Notes: generated by a model from the letters alone, not told the origin. DNA of 64,000 nucleotides from Vibrio sp. AND4 (GCF_000171815.1 NZ_ABGR01000002.1:186001-250000); one strand, 5' to 3'; positions 51,678-61,650 are shown, numbered from the stretch's first letter. A program made the numbers and translations.

Positions 51678-53408
51678 CTACGCGGTTTCTATAAGTGATT
51701 GAATGGCTTCGTAGATTTCTTGTCTTCGTACGGGCTTAGAAACAAAAGCATTCATGCCGGCTTGCATACATGTGGTTTTGTCGCTTTCAAGTGCATGTGC
51801 TGTTAAAGCAATGATTGGAATATGAAAGCCTTTCTGCCGGATTAACCTTGTCGCAGTTATACCGTCCATGATAGGCATTGAAACATCCATTAAAATGATG
51901 TCGATGTTTTGTTTTTGTTGTTCAAGAAACTCGATTGCTTCTGCGCCGTGGCTTGCAACGAAAACGTTATGCCCCAACTTGTTTAAGAGCAGCTTAATTA
52001 CAAATTGGTTCGACACGGTGTCTTCTACAACTAGAAGATTCACCGCTTTTGATGGATAACTGGGTTCTGATTTTACTGGTCTATCTTGATTGTTTCTCGT
52101 TAAGACAGGAATCTTAATTTCAAAGTGCGAACCAACGTTCTCTTCACTTTTAACGCTAATTGTTCCACGCATCATTTCAACCAAATGTTTGGTGATGGCA
52201 AGTCCAAGACCTGTACCTCCAAATCTTCGTGTAATCGAGCTGTCTCCTTGGTGGAACGCTGTGAAAAGATTTCCGATCTTTGCTTTAGGAATGCCTATAC
52301 CGGTATCGATAACTGAGATAACAAGCTGACCATCACTCTCAATTACAGTGACATTGATACCACCAAAATCTGTGAATTTACTGGCGTTGCCAATTAAGTT
52401 GAAAAGCACTTGAGACACCCGAGTGGAGTCAATCCAATATTGTTTATTGCTATCCAAATTACATTGGTACTCAAAACTTAGATTTTTGTTTGTAGCCAAT
52501 TGTTTTTGTTGATAAATAACCAGTGTTACCGCGTCACTTAGGTTCGTCCATTTTTCATTTAAATGAAAGCTTCCCGATTCAATTTTTGATAAATCGAGAA
52601 TGTCACTAATAATCGCTAACAGCAGTTCTGCAGAGCATTCCATCTGATTCAAAACTTCAAATTGTTGCTCCGTTAACCTTGATTGTCTTAATATATCGAG
52701 CATCCCCAAAACCGAGTTCAATGGCGTTCGGATCTCATGACTCATCATGGCGAGAAATTCAGATTTTGACTGGTTGGCTCGCTCTGCTTCCTCTCTTGCT
52801 TTTGCAAGCTGTGAGGTACGAACCTCTACGATACGTTGTAACTTCTCTTTGGTTTCAATGTCAATCACTGCCCTTTCTATTAAGGGTCTGAATCTTCTCA
52901 GGGTTTCTCTATTTTCAATGCTAAACTGCCCTTTTTGTGCGCCGACAAGTATGATGATAGTTTGCGTCACTTCAGACTTAATGCCAGTCAAAAGCATGGA
53001 GCTTACTTGGCTTTTAATGAAGGCGTTTAGATTCTCAAATTCTTTTATTCGCATCGGTTCAAACAGCAAGATACATTCACCATTGAGTGCTCTTTCTGAA
53101 GTGTTACCCGGTAACCAATTGGCACTGTCAAAGACACTGTTTGTCGTCAGCAGTGTTTTGAAATTTTGCTGATGGCAGTCACGAGTGATTACGATGAAGT
53201 CATCGAAGTTAATGTACTTCTTTAGAACCTTGTTGAGGCCGGAAAAAATTTCATGGCGGTTCCGAGCCTCGCTCATCGCGGAAATTGCTGATAAGATCGC
53301 AGTGTTCTCGTCAGCCAATAGCTTCTCTCTCAGCCTTGCCTCTTTTAATTGGACAAGTGCTTCTTGCAATGCTTCTTGTTGATATATCTCTAAATATTTA
53401 TCTTTCAT
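51678..53408 (-). CDS. vpsS: Hybrid sensor histidine kinase VpsS
   Basis: A 576-residue protein with no membrane segment: an N-terminal coiled-coil and GAF-like domain (about 1-190), a HisKA domain with phospho-acceptor His224 (MMSHEIRTPLNS), an ATPase domain with the D-T-G-I-G-I-P box and GGTGLGLAI, and a receiver domain with Asp508 (LMDVSMPIMDG). It overlaps the FIST-domain gene upstream by 11 bp. In V. cholerae, VpsS is controlled by the NO sensor NosP/VpsV and feeds phosphate to LuxU and so to biofilm and quorum-sensing control. The cytoplasmic location and gene pairing support the same role here. Confidence 0.88.
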   Translation of the reverse strand: MKDKYLEIYQQEALQEALVQLKEARLREKLLADENTAILSAISAMSEARNRHEIFSGLNKVLKKYINFDDFIVITRDCHQQNFKTLLTTNSVFDSANWLPGNTSERALNGECILLFEPMRIKEFENLNAFIKSQVSSMLLTGIKSEVTQTIIILVGAQKGQFSIENRETLRRFRPLIERAVIDIETKEKLQRIVEVRTSQLAKAREEAERANQSKSEFLAMMSHEIRTPLNSVLGMLDILRQSRLTEQQFEVLNQMECSAELLLAIISDILDLSKIESGSFHLNEKWTNLSDAVTLVIYQQKQLATNKNLSFEYQCNLDSNKQYWIDSTRVSQVLFNLIGNASKFTDFGGINVTVIESDGQLVISVIDTGIGIPKAKIGNLFTAFHQGDSSITRRFGGTGLGLAITKHLVEMMRGTISVKSEENVGSHFEIKIPVLTRNNQDRPVKSEPSYPSKAVNLLVVEDTVSNQFVIKLLLNKLGHNVFVASHGAEAIEFLEQQKQNIDIILMDVSMPIMDGITATRLIRQKGFHIPIIALTAHALESDKTTCMQAGMNAFVSKPVRRQEIYEAIQSLIETA

Positions 53409-54585
53409 AAGGTTTGTGGAAAATTGCTGATGAAATCATCAGGTTTCCATGTCCATTTTCACCACCAATAAATCTACCTTGCTCACCAAAGGTAAATGGG
53501 CAAATAAAAGGTAGGTTGTCTAATTCCTGATTAATTTGTTCACAAACGCTGTTCATGTCCTGCTTTAAATGCAGCATAGGGCCCGCACAAAAAATATTGA
53601 TCCCCCCTATCTTTCTCGATTTCTCCAGCTTTTGATTAAAAGCTGCGTTAACAACTTTTGCAGCTCTCGCAACAAGATGCTGACGGCTCCCCTTCATTAG
53701 AGTCAAAGATTCACCTTTTTGAATATTTGTAAAGAGTTCGATACCACCTTGTTCCGTCTCTCTTATTGGGTGAGTGAGTTTAAAATAAGGCCGTTCGTAC
53801 AAATGACCTGCAATGCGCCCCAATGGGAAGGCACTGGAGTTAGTAAACAGAAAGCGCTCTTGAACAGATTTTGTTTCTTGGTGGTTTGTCCAACGACGAT
53901 AAACTTCCGAAGCTGGCTGATTATCAATTTCCAGAAGATAGCGACCCTCGGTTTTTGTCGCGATACCGGTGATATCGGTCGGCGAGTGCCCTGCGCTAAA
54001 AGCGATATCAACTGGTTGTGATGAATAAAATAGCGTTAGGCTGACACCATTTTCTTGGACACCTTGGCCAGTCATGATTGACCAGTTTCCTTCAACATGA
54101 TTATCAGCGGCTGAGCCACCAATGATAGGAACTAAGGTCCCGAACCTTTCATCGATACATTCAATAATCGTTTCTTCATGTCCTGGGGTCGCGTGTAAAA
54201 GAATGAGATTTGGCACTTCTCCTATCCTATCCGCATGAGTCAGCGCCATATTTAACGCCACCTCAACGCTGGCTTCAACGTTCGCTCCATAGGTTGAAAT
54301 GCCTGTACCATACGCGTGCTGATCTGAGTCATAAATCGCGAGAATCGCAATCACTGGCCCTTGATGATAACCGTTATTCGTCATTATCGCTTGGCACGAA
54401 CTGGCACCGTGTATGCTTGTATTAGGGAATAAGTCAACGAACGCGCTTTGGATTTCTCTGATATCGAATCCTTCCGTGTAATAGCAGATGATGTGCGTAA
54501 GGTTATTCTCTGTCAGTTCAGAGCGAAGCTGCTTAATTGCTAAATATTCATCTGTAATGTGGGTAAATAATGATTTGCACTGCAT
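53398..54585 (-). CDS. nosP: FIST-domain nitric-oxide sensor NosP (VpsV)
   Basis: A 395-residue protein made of a FIST-N domain (about residues 30-220) and a FIST-C domain (about 225-375). NosP proteins bind heme and NO through these domains and inhibit the partner kinase, linking NO to biofilm behaviour. The pairing with a hybrid kinase through an 11-bp overlap is the conserved signature of this system. A Fur-box-like sequence (54644-54658) precedes the gene. The ATG at 54585 is the only sensible start. Confidence 0.88.
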   Translation of the reverse strand: MQCKSLFTHITDEYLAIKQLRSELTENNLTHIICYYTEGFDIREIQSAFVDLFPNTSIHGASSCQAIMTNNGYHQGPVIAILAIYDSDQHAYGTGISTYGANVEASVEVALNMALTHADRIGEVPNLILLHATPGHEETIIECIDERFGTLVPIIGGSAADNHVEGNWSIMTGQGVQENGVSLTLFYSSQPVDIAFSAGHSPTDITGIATKTEGRYLLEIDNQPASEVYRRWTNHQETKSVQERFLFTNSSAFPLGRIAGHLYERPYFKLTHPIRETEQGGIELFTNIQKGESLTLMKGSRQHLVARAAKVVNAAFNQKLEKSRKIGGINIFCAGPMLHLKQDMNSVCEQINQELDNLPFICPFTFGEQGRFIGGENGHGNLMISSAIFHKPYER

Positions 54586-54698
54586 ACAATTCTATTAATG
54601 GTTATCACTTGTCTGTTATACCATTATGATAATTTCATTTTAAGTATGATGATTCTCATTGCATAATAAATATCAAATTATCTCGTGGCAGATCTAAT

Positions 54699-55055
54699 TT
54701 ATAAATTAACTTGAACAGTAAGCTCGTTTAATTTTAAATTAATCTTTTTATTTTCAGAAATAAGATTCCAACCAATATTTCGATTTTTATTATTGAAAAT
54801 AATAAAATCGCCTGATTGATTTAGATCAATTTTCAAACTCTCTTTTTTTGAGCCTTCGATCGAAATCCCACTTAACTTTTTATTTATGATTATCTTTTCT
54901 GCCCCAATGACAAACTCACATCGTTGTTTTTGTGTGCAATCTACCTCTCTGTTCTTATCGTAAGTGAAGGTACGCCAAAAAAAAGCCCCAATTAAAACAC
55001 TGAGCATGATTAAGATTTGTGCAAGTCGAGCCTTTGTTAACTTTTGTGCAGCCAT
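54699..55055 (-). CDS. Small membrane-anchored protein of unknown function
   Basis: A 118-residue protein from the ATG at 55055 (AGGA 4 bp upstream), with one membrane segment near residues 13-31 and a Lys/Asn/Ile-rich outer part holding two cysteines (DCTQKQRCEF) that could form a disulfide. Not recognised. It lies between nosP and ccoN, and is divergent from ccoN. The composition is markedly more AT-rich than its neighbours, which may reflect recent acquisition or relaxed selection. Confidence 0.65.
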   Translation of the reverse strand: MAAQKLTKARLAQILIMLSVLIGAFFWRTFTYDKNREVDCTQKQRCEFVIGAEKIIINKKLSGISIEGSKKESLKIDLNQSGDFIIFNNKNRNIGWNLISENKKINLKLNELTVQVNL

Positions 55056-55139
55056 AATTCCTAATGTCCTTGTTACAAACTTCAAACTTTTTAAATAAAA
55101 AATGATTTCCAGAGGTGTTGTAAGGTTACTACTCTGTCA

Positions 55140-55156
55140 TTGAATTGTTAATTCAA
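55140..55156. promoter_or_regulatory. Inverted repeat in the ccoN upstream region
   Basis: TTGAATTGTTAATTCAA is a perfect 7-bp inverted repeat with a 3-bp centre, about 155 bp before ccoN and 85 bp before the divergent small gene. It does not fit the FNR consensus. It could bind a regulator of either gene. Confidence 0.45.
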
Positions 55157-55310
55157 GTATAGTTATACGTTGAAAATGCCACTTTTTTTAAAGTCAGCAA
55201 TGGTAATAAAGTGATGATATCACGTTATTTCTAGAGTTTACTTGGGTGGTGTTACGACGCAAGTCGTGTTGGAAGTAAAGTGTAGTTAATTAGAAATTGG
55301 AAGCATGCAA

Positions 55311-56738
55311 ATGAGCCAAGTAAAGCAGCTAGAGCAAAGCTACAACTATACAGTCGTTCGACAGTTTACCCTAGTTACTATTTTGTGGGGAATTGTCGGT
55401 ATGGGTGTTGGTGTGTTTATAGCCGCTCAGTTAGTTTGGCCACAGCTAAACTTTGATACGCCGTGGTTAACGTTCAGTCGTTTACGTCCACTGCATACAA
55501 ATGCGGTAATCTTTGCGTTTGGTACCAGTGCTCTGTTCGCAACATCTTATTATGTTGTACAGAGAACTTGTCAGACGCGACTTTTTGGGGGCCCATTGGT
55601 CGCCTTTACGTTTTGGGGATGGCAAGCAATTATAGTTGCAGCAGCCATCACTCTTCCCCTTGGATATACATCTTCAAAAGAGTACGCAGAGCTTGAATGG
55701 CCGATAGATATTGCGATTGCAATTGTTTGGGTTTCTTATGCTGTTGTCTTTTTTGGTACGTTGGTTAAGCGTAAAACCTCACATATTTATGTGGCTAACT
55801 GGTTTTTCGGCGCATTTATACTGACAGTAGCTGTACTTCACATAGTGAATAGTATGTCTGTTCCTGTCTCAGCGATGAAATCATATTCTATCTACTCTGG
55901 TGCTGTAGATGCGATGGTACAATGGTGGTACGGCCACAATGCAGTAGGTTTTCTGTTAACAGCAGGTTTCCTGGGTATGATGTACTACTTTGTCCCTAAA
56001 CAAGCTGAACGCCCTGTTTACTCCTACCGTTTGTCTATCGTTCACTTTTGGGCTCTCATCTCTTTGTACATTTGGGCTGGCCCTCACCACCTTCATTACA
56101 CCGCACTACCAGATTGGACTCAATCACTAGGTATGGTCATGTCTTTGGTTTTATTCGCTCCATCTTGGGGGGGAATGATCAACGGTATTATGACGCTGTC
56201 TGGCGCGTGGCATAAACTTCGATACGATCCTATTCTGCGTTTCCTAATTGTTTCATTGTCTTTCTATGGAATGTCTACATTTGAAGGCCCAATGATGGCG
56301 ATAAAAACAGTAAACGCACTATCCCACTACACAGACTGGACCATTGGACACGTTCATTCTGGAGCATTGGGTTGGGTGGCTATGGTTTCAATTGGTTCTG
56401 TATACCATCTTGTTCCTAAGCTTTTCGGTCAGGAGCGTATGTACTCGGTAAAACTGATCAATGTGCATTTCTGGTTGGCGACTATCGGTACGGTTTTCTA
56501 CATCGTTGCTATGTGGATCTCAGGCGTAATGCAGGGACTAATGTGGCGAGCAGTTAACTCTGACGGCACACTGACCTACAGTTTTGTTGAATCCGTTGCA
56601 GCCTCTCATCCATTCTACTTTGTTCGCTTCCTAGGCGGTCTTATTTTCTTGTCGGGTATGTTCTTGATGGCATACAACACCTACAAGACGGTCAGTGCCC
56701 CGAAAGAGAGCTTAAAAGCAGTTCCGCAACCGGCTTAG
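55311..56738 (+). CDS. ccoN: cbb3-type cytochrome c oxidase subunit I
   Basis: A 475-residue polytopic protein with about 12 membrane segments. The heme-copper oxidase His ligands are in [13 protein letters not shown] (heme b), [33 protein letters not shown] (copper) and [12 protein letters not shown] (heme b and b3). It is the catalytic subunit of the high-affinity oxidase used at low oxygen. The start at 55311 is chosen over the ATG at 55305 because GGAAG is 7 bp before it. First gene of ccoNOQP; usually activated by FNR or ArcA, but no clear FNR box was found just upstream. Confidence 0.97.
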   Translation: MSQVKQLEQSYNYTVVRQFTLVTILWGIVGMGVGVFIAAQLVWPQLNFDTPWLTFSRLRPLHTNAVIFAFGTSALFATSYYVVQRTCQTRLFGGPLVAFTFWGWQAIIVAAAITLPLGYTSSKEYAELEWPIDIAIAIVWVSYAVVFFGTLVKRKTSHIYVANWFFGAFILTVAVLHIVNSMSVPVSAMKSYSIYSGAVDAMVQWWYGHNAVGFLLTAGFLGMMYYFVPKQAERPVYSYRLSIVHFWALISLYIWAGPHHLHYTALPDWTQSLGMVMSLVLFAPSWGGMINGIMTLSGAWHKLRYDPILRFLIVSLSFYGMSTFEGPMMAIKTVNALSHYTDWTIGHVHSGALGWVAMVSIGSVYHLVPKLFGQERMYSVKLINVHFWLATIGTVFYIVAMWISGVMQGLMWRAVNSDGTLTYSFVESVAASHPFYFVRFLGGLIFLSGMFLMAYNTYKTVSAPKESLKAVPQPA

Positions 56739-56750
56739 GGAGAATTGAGT

Positions 56751-57371
56751 GTGAGTAATAATTCTAATAACCGCCACGAAATCTTAGAGCGTAACGTAGG
56801 TTTATTGGCAATCTTTATCGTGTTTGCGATCAGTTGGGGGGCGCTTGTTGAAATAACGCCTCTTATCTATCAAAAGCAGACAACAGAGCCAGTAGACAAC
56901 TTAAGAGCTTACAGCGCTCTGGAGATGGAAGGACGTGATATCTACATTCGCGAAGGCTGTAATGTGTGTCATAGCCAGATGGTTCGTCCGTTCCGGTCAG
57001 AAACAGAGCGATACGGTCATTACTCTGTCGCTGGCGAGAGTGTTTGGGAGCACCCTTTCTTGTGGGGTTCAAAACGTACAGGTCCAGATTTAGCGCGCGT
57101 CGGTGGTCGCTATTCTGATGAGTGGCACCGCGTTCACCTGATGAACCCTCGTGAACTGGTGCCGGAGTCTATAATGCCGGGCTACCCGTGGTTAGCTGAA
57201 AACATTCTCGATGGGAAGCTAACTCCCAAGAAGTTGACGCTTTTCAGAGATAATTTTGGTGTTCCGTACACTGACGAGCAAATCGCAAACGCGACTAAGG
57301 ATGTACAAGGTAAATCTGAGATGGACGCAGTCATCGCATACCTTCAGTCTCTTGGCCATGCGATGAAATAA
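56751..57371 (+). CDS. ccoO: cbb3-type cytochrome c oxidase subunit II (monoheme)
   Basis: A 206-residue membrane-anchored c-type cytochrome with one N-terminal segment (about 20-40), heme site CNVCH at 70-74 and a Met ligand in the MPGYPWL region. It accepts electrons from CcoP and passes them to CcoN. The start is GTG at 56751: the ribosome site GGGAG is 8 bp before it, whereas an in-frame TTG at 56745 is too close. Follows ccoN by 12 bp. Confidence 0.95.
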   Translation: MSNNSNNRHEILERNVGLLAIFIVFAISWGALVEITPLIYQKQTTEPVDNLRAYSALEMEGRDIYIREGCNVCHSQMVRPFRSETERYGHYSVAGESVWEHPFLWGSKRTGPDLARVGGRYSDEWHRVHLMNPRELVPESIMPGYPWLAENILDGKLTPKKLTLFRDNFGVPYTDEQIANATKDVQGKSEMDAVIAYLQSLGHAMK

Positions 57372-57380
57372 GGAGTCGAT

Positions 57381-57554
57381 ATGGATTTCGGTACAATTCA
57401 CAGCATCTATACCGTTGTTCTCTTTGCTAGTTTCATTGGCATTGTATGGTGGGCATTTGGCAAGAAACGTAAAGCACGATTTGAGGAAGATGCCAATCTA
57501 GTGTTTGCTGATGAAGAGCAAGTGAAACCAAATAATCAAGGAGTGGAGAAGTAA
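57381..57554 (+). CDS. ccoQ: cbb3-type oxidase small subunit CcoQ
   Basis: A 57-residue protein starting MDFGTIHSIYTVVLF, with one membrane segment and an acidic cytoplasmic tail. AAGGAG lies 5 bp upstream. Its stop overlaps the ccoP start (TAATG). CcoQ stabilises the oxidase complex. Too short to be picked up by length alone, but the position and pattern are characteristic. Confidence 0.95.
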   Translation: MDFGTIHSIYTVVLFASFIGIVWWAFGKKRKARFEEDANLVFADEEQVKPNNQGVEK

Positions 57555-58528
57555 TGACTACATTCTGGAGTCTCTGGATTATCGTAATTACTGTCGGTAC
57601 TCTAGTTGGATGTGCAATCCTCCTAACTTGGTGTGCTAAGGATAAAATGGGCGTCGAGGAAGGTGCAGATATGGGACACGAGTACGATGGTATTCGTGAG
57701 CTCAATAACCCTCTACCAAAGTGGTGGACGTATCTGTTTATCAGCACTTTTGTATTTTCCGCTGTATACTTGGCGATGTACCCCGGACTAGGAAGCTTTA
57801 AAGGCTTGCTCAATTGGTCCAGTTCAAATCAAACGGTAACCAACGTAGAAGATTCAAAAAAAGCAATTTCTGAGGCACAAGAACAGAAACGTCTCGATCA
57901 GTACGCGAAAGAATTGGGCAGTGCTGATGCTTACTTTGGTGAGGCATTTCGTGCTCTTGCTCACAACGAAAATGGCCTGCGCGCTATCCCAGAGATTGCG
58001 CAAGATCCTAAAGCGATTAAAGTCGGTCAACGTCTGTTCCTACAAAACTGTTCGCAGTGTCACGGTTCTGATGCTCGTGGTCAGAAAGGCTTCCCTAACC
58101 TAACCGATAACGCATGGTTGTACGGCGGTGAGCCAGCCGCTATCGTTACAACCATTATGCAAGGCCGTATTGGTCAGATGCCTGCGTGGAAAGATGCTCT
58201 TGGCGAACAAGGTGTTCGAGAAGTGGTAAGCTACACGCTAAGTTTGTCGGGTCGTAAAGTAAACGCACGAGAAGCACAAGCTGGTAAAGCTCGATTCGTT
58301 GTGTGCGCTGCTTGTCATGGTACAGATGGTAAGGGTAACCCTGCGGTAGGCGCACCTGACCTAACTGATCAAGACTGGTTGTTTGGTGACTCACGAGCAG
58401 CGGTTACAGAAACCGTTATGAACGGCCGCTCTGGTGTAATGCCTGCTTGGAAGGACATTCTAGGTGAAGATAAGGTTCAGCTTGTCGCGGCATATGTCTG
58501 GAGTCTAAGTAACTCCGACAATGAGTAA
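57554..58528 (+). CDS. ccoP: cbb3-type cytochrome c oxidase subunit III (diheme)
   Basis: A 324-residue protein with two N-terminal membrane segments (about 5-25 and 58-78) and two cytochrome c domains in the periplasm, with heme sites CSQCH at 166-170 and CAACH at 251-255. It takes electrons from soluble or membrane cytochromes. The acidic segment YDGIRELNNPLPKWW is the conserved family signature between the membrane helices. Translationally coupled to ccoQ and closed by a terminator. Confidence 0.97.
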   Translation: MTTFWSLWIIVITVGTLVGCAILLTWCAKDKMGVEEGADMGHEYDGIRELNNPLPKWWTYLFISTFVFSAVYLAMYPGLGSFKGLLNWSSSNQTVTNVEDSKKAISEAQEQKRLDQYAKELGSADAYFGEAFRALAHNENGLRAIPEIAQDPKAIKVGQRLFLQNCSQCHGSDARGQKGFPNLTDNAWLYGGEPAAIVTTIMQGRIGQMPAWKDALGEQGVREVVSYTLSLSGRKVNAREAQAGKARFVVCAACHGTDGKGNPAVGAPDLTDQDWLFGDSRAAVTETVMNGRSGVMPAWKDILGEDKVQLVAAYVWSLSNSDNE

Positions 58529-58539
58529 CATTTCAATAA

Positions 58540-58570
58540 CAGCCCCTTTTAAAGGGGCTGTCTTTCTCTT
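58540..58570 (+). terminator. Terminator of ccoNOQP
   Basis: The stem CAGCCCCTTT / AAAGGGGCTG (58540-58549 with 58551-58560) is followed by a T-rich tract TCTTTCTCTT. Confidence 0.8.
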
Positions 58571-58617
58571 AGATTTAAAGCCTTACATTTTTTCATATAG
58601 CTGTTGAGAACTTTTTT

Positions 58618-59094
58618 ATGGTAAAGCCTTGGTATAAACAATTTTGGCCGTGGTTTCTGATTATCCTACCTCTTACCGTTGTGGTTTGGACAATCGTAAC
58701 CGTGGTTGTATTTGCCAACCACTCCGTCTCCTTGGTTGCCGAGGATTACTATAAAAAAGGCAAAGGGATCAACATTGACATCAGTAAAATGAATGTCGCT
58801 CGCGATCTTGCTCTTAACGCTACCGTTTCGTCTGATCACAACAACATAGTTATCGCTTTCGATAAAGGAGTTTTACCACACTTTCCTGCGCTAACCGCAA
58901 CGTTCACACACCGTACGTTGGCTGACCGTGACTTTACTAAGCTCCTTACCGCTGATGCAAAAGGCAATTATCGTTTGACACCAGAAGACTCGATTCAAGG
59001 TCCGTGGTTCGTTGAGCTAGAGCCACATAACAAAGAATGGATGATTCAAGGTCGAGTTGAATTCCCTGCACAACAAACAATGTTAATGAAGTAA
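58618..59094 (+). CDS. ccoH: FixH/CcoH-like oxidase assembly protein
   Basis: A 158-residue protein with one N-terminal membrane segment (about 10-33) and a periplasmic domain. The segment SLVAEDYYKKGKGIN is typical of FixH/CcoH proteins, which help put together cbb3 oxidase together with the copper pump CcoI. The ATG at 58618 follows a T-rich stretch with little ribosome site, so translation may be weak. It lies 4 bp before ccoI, clearly in one operon with it. Confidence 0.9.
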   Translation: MVKPWYKQFWPWFLIILPLTVVVWTIVTVVVFANHSVSLVAEDYYKKGKGINIDISKMNVARDLALNATVSSDHNNIVIAFDKGVLPHFPALTATFTHRTLADRDFTKLLTADAKGNYRLTPEDSIQGPWFVELEPHNKEWMIQGRVEFPAQQTMLMK

Positions 59095-59098
59095 CTCT

Positions 59099-61462
59099 AT
59101 GTGTAAATCCTGTTATCACTGTGGTGAAGATGTACCAGCCAACACGGATTTCAAAGTAGAAATATTAGGTGAAATTCGCGACATGTGTTGTCCGGGCTGT
59201 GAAACCGTCGCTCAGACTATCGTCGATAGTGGTCTTGTCTCCTATTACCAATACCGAACGGCGCCAGCCGAAAAAGCAGACCTAGTTCCAGAGCAGCTTC
59301 AAGCCCTCATTCATTATGATAATGAAGATGTCCAGTCTGAGTTTGTTCGAAACCATGAAAACACTTCTGAGGTATCACTTTCTTTAGAGGGGGTGTCGTG
59401 CGCCGCTTGTGCTTGGCTGATTGAGAAACAGGTTTCTGGCGTCAAGGGGTTAGTTTCTATTCGTGTGAATACGACGACAAATCGAGCATTGCTTGCGTGG
59501 GACAAAACGCAAGTACGTTTGAGTGAACTACTCTCAGTAATTCATAAACTCGGTTACAAAGCGGCTCCCTTTGAGGCAGATAAACAAGAAGCTGCTTATC
59601 ATCATACAATGAAGCAATATCTATATCGCTTAGGTATTGCGGGCCTAGCAACCATGCAGGTTATGATGCTCGCAGTGGCATTGTATTTGGAAGTGTTTGG
59701 TGATTTAGAGCCAGAGTTTAAAAACTACCTCCGTTGGGTCAGCTTAATTTTTGCGACACCAGTACTGCTCTACTCCGCCCTCCCTTTTTATCTCAATGCA
59801 TGGCGAAGCATCAAAGGCAGAACGCTTGGTATGGATGTTCCAGTCTCTATTGCATTGATCTTCGCATACTTGGCTAGTCTAGTCGCAACCGTAACTGGTG
59901 AGGGAGAGGTGTTCTTTGAGTCCATCTCTATGTTTACCCTCTTTTTGTTGGTCGGCCGATTCTTAGAGATGCGTGCTCGTCGAAAAGCAGCGGCAGCAAG
60001 TGGCAATCTTCTTAAACTGATCCCTGCGATTGCTACAAGGCTAGATGGTGAACAAGTCCCAGTAAAAACCTTAAAGATTGGCGATCGCATTCGTGTCCTG
60101 CCTGGCGAACATATCCCTGCAGATGGCAAAGTGATTTCTGGTCGTATCCATATCGACGAATCCATGCTGACCGGTGAGTCTGTACACGTGGTTAAAAAAG
60201 CCGGAGGTGCAGTCTATGCTGGGACATTGAATGGGGATGAATCGTTCGATCTTGAGGTGACGAATTCAAAAGCAGACTCGATGATCTCTAACATAGTGCG
60301 CCTTCAAGATGAAGCTCAGCATTCCAAACCAAAAATTGCTGAAATCGCCGACGTGGTTGCGCGCTATTTCGTTGGCGTAATCCTGATTATTTCTGCAGGA
60401 ACATGGTTCTACTGGCATCAAACTAAACCTGATGACGCTTTCTGGATCATGCTGTCAGTTTTGGTTGCGACATGTCCATGTGCCCTATCTTTAGCAACAC
60501 CAACGGCACTGACCTGCGCGACCTCCCGTATGGGTGACTTTGGTATTTTGCTCCGTAAAGGACATGTTTTCGAGACACTGTGTAAAATTAACCACCTTGT
60601 AGTAGATAAGACGGGAACCTTGACCAAAGGCGACATTGAAATCCGTCAAACCAAAACTTTCTCTGATTTAGAAGTCTCCGACACGCTCGCAATTGCCGCC
60701 GCGCTTGAAGCTCATGCAAATCACCCTATTGCTCGTGCTTTCTCCTGTTTTATTCACCAAGACATCACCGTAAGCGATGTTCAGAACATCATCGGCTCGG
60801 GAATTCAAGGTATTTGGAATGGCAAGAGAGTAAACATTGGTAGTGCTGCTTTTGTTCTCGGTGAAAACAGGGAGGAAAGCAACGCCGTTTATCTATCGTT
60901 AGAAGGCAAGCATGTTGCAACCTTCTATTACCATGACCCGATTCGTAAAGAGAGCAAAGCATTTATCCAACGTTTTGCTGATGCTGGTATTAAAACCACC
61001 TTGTTGACGGGCGATTCATTACAAAATGCCCAACCTGTTGCGAAAGAAATGGGCATAGAGCATGTGATAGCCTCAGCGAAACCAGAAGACAAACTCGCAT
61101 ATCTTAAGGGACTAGACCAAAGCGATATCACCATGATGGTGGGTGACGGCATTAACGATGCCCCTACACTGGCTGGTGCTCATCTCTCCGTAGCGATGGG
61201 AGGTGGAACAGACGTTGCGAAAGCTTCTGCAGATATGACACTTCTTGGCGATAATTTAGAGAAGTTACTCGAAGCAAGGTTGCTTGCAATGCGTACAAGA
61301 AAGATAATCCGAGAAAACTTGGCTTGGTCTTTGGGCTACAACCTGTTAATTTTGCCGCTTGCGGTCGCAGGCTTAGTTGCGCCATACGTTGCCGTAGTGG
61401 GGATGTCAGCGAGTTCTATCATCGTCGTATCCAATTCTTTGCGACTTCTCAAAGAGAAGTAG
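59099..61462 (+). CDS. ccoI: Copper-exporting P-type ATPase for cbb3 assembly
   Basis: A 787-residue P1B-type ATPase. The N-terminus has a CKSCYHCGE and CCPGC cysteine region, then a heavy-metal domain with CAAC. Eight membrane segments follow, with the metal site CPC at 459-461, the phosphorylated Asp503 (DKTGT), HP motif in ANHPIARAF, and GDGINDAP near the end. CcoI/FixI pumps copper into the periplasm for CcoN maturation. Together with ccoH, ccoS and the TauE/SafE-like gene it forms the ccoGHIS-type assembly cluster; ccoG is not in the window. Confidence 0.96.
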   Translation: MCKSCYHCGEDVPANTDFKVEILGEIRDMCCPGCETVAQTIVDSGLVSYYQYRTAPAEKADLVPEQLQALIHYDNEDVQSEFVRNHENTSEVSLSLEGVSCAACAWLIEKQVSGVKGLVSIRVNTTTNRALLAWDKTQVRLSELLSVIHKLGYKAAPFEADKQEAAYHHTMKQYLYRLGIAGLATMQVMMLAVALYLEVFGDLEPEFKNYLRWVSLIFATPVLLYSALPFYLNAWRSIKGRTLGMDVPVSIALIFAYLASLVATVTGEGEVFFESISMFTLFLLVGRFLEMRARRKAAAASGNLLKLIPAIATRLDGEQVPVKTLKIGDRIRVLPGEHIPADGKVISGRIHIDESMLTGESVHVVKKAGGAVYAGTLNGDESFDLEVTNSKADSMISNIVRLQDEAQHSKPKIAEIADVVARYFVGVILIISAGTWFYWHQTKPDDAFWIMLSVLVATCPCALSLATPTALTCATSRMGDFGILLRKGHVFETLCKINHLVVDKTGTLTKGDIEIRQTKTFSDLEVSDTLAIAAALEAHANHPIARAFSCFIHQDITVSDVQNIIGSGIQGIWNGKRVNIGSAAFVLGENREESNAVYLSLEGKHVATFYYHDPIRKESKAFIQRFADAGIKTTLLTGDSLQNAQPVAKEMGIEHVIASAKPEDKLAYLKGLDQSDITMMVGDGINDAPTLAGAHLSVAMGGGTDVAKASADMTLLGDNLEKLLEARLLAMRTRKIIRENLAWSLGYNLLILPLAVAGLVAPYVAVVGMSASSIIVVSNSLRLLKEK

Positions 61463-61476
61463 ATGGGAGAGAAAAC

Positions 61477-61641
61477 ATGGAAAGCCTTTACATTTTAATC
61501 CCTATCGCCATTGTATTGGTCTGTATCGCTGTCGCAATATTTCTCTGGGCGGTTCGTAGCGATCAGTTCGAAGACTTAGAGCGACAAGGCCACAATATCC
61601 TTCTTGATGAAGATGATAAACCAAACAACAAAAAACCATAA
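61477..61641 (+). CDS. ccoS: cbb3 oxidase assembly protein CcoS
   Basis: A 54-residue protein, starting MESLYILIPIAIVLV, with one membrane segment and the family motif FLWAVRSDQFEDLERQG. The acidic Lys-rich tail ends in NNKKP. CcoS is needed for heme or copper incorporation into the oxidase. The ATG at 61477 has GGAGAG about 5-11 bp upstream, lying directly after the ccoI stop; a larger in-frame start overlapping ccoI is rejected. Confidence 0.95.
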   Translation: MESLYILIPIAIVLVCIAVAIFLWAVRSDQFEDLERQGHNILLDEDDKPNNKKP

Positions 61642-61650
61642 CGATACTCT

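Noticed and set aside
55211..55226. GTGATGATATCAC before ccoN as an FNR or CRP site
   Set aside because: Half-sites are one base too close for either the FNR (N4) or CRP (N6) spacing.
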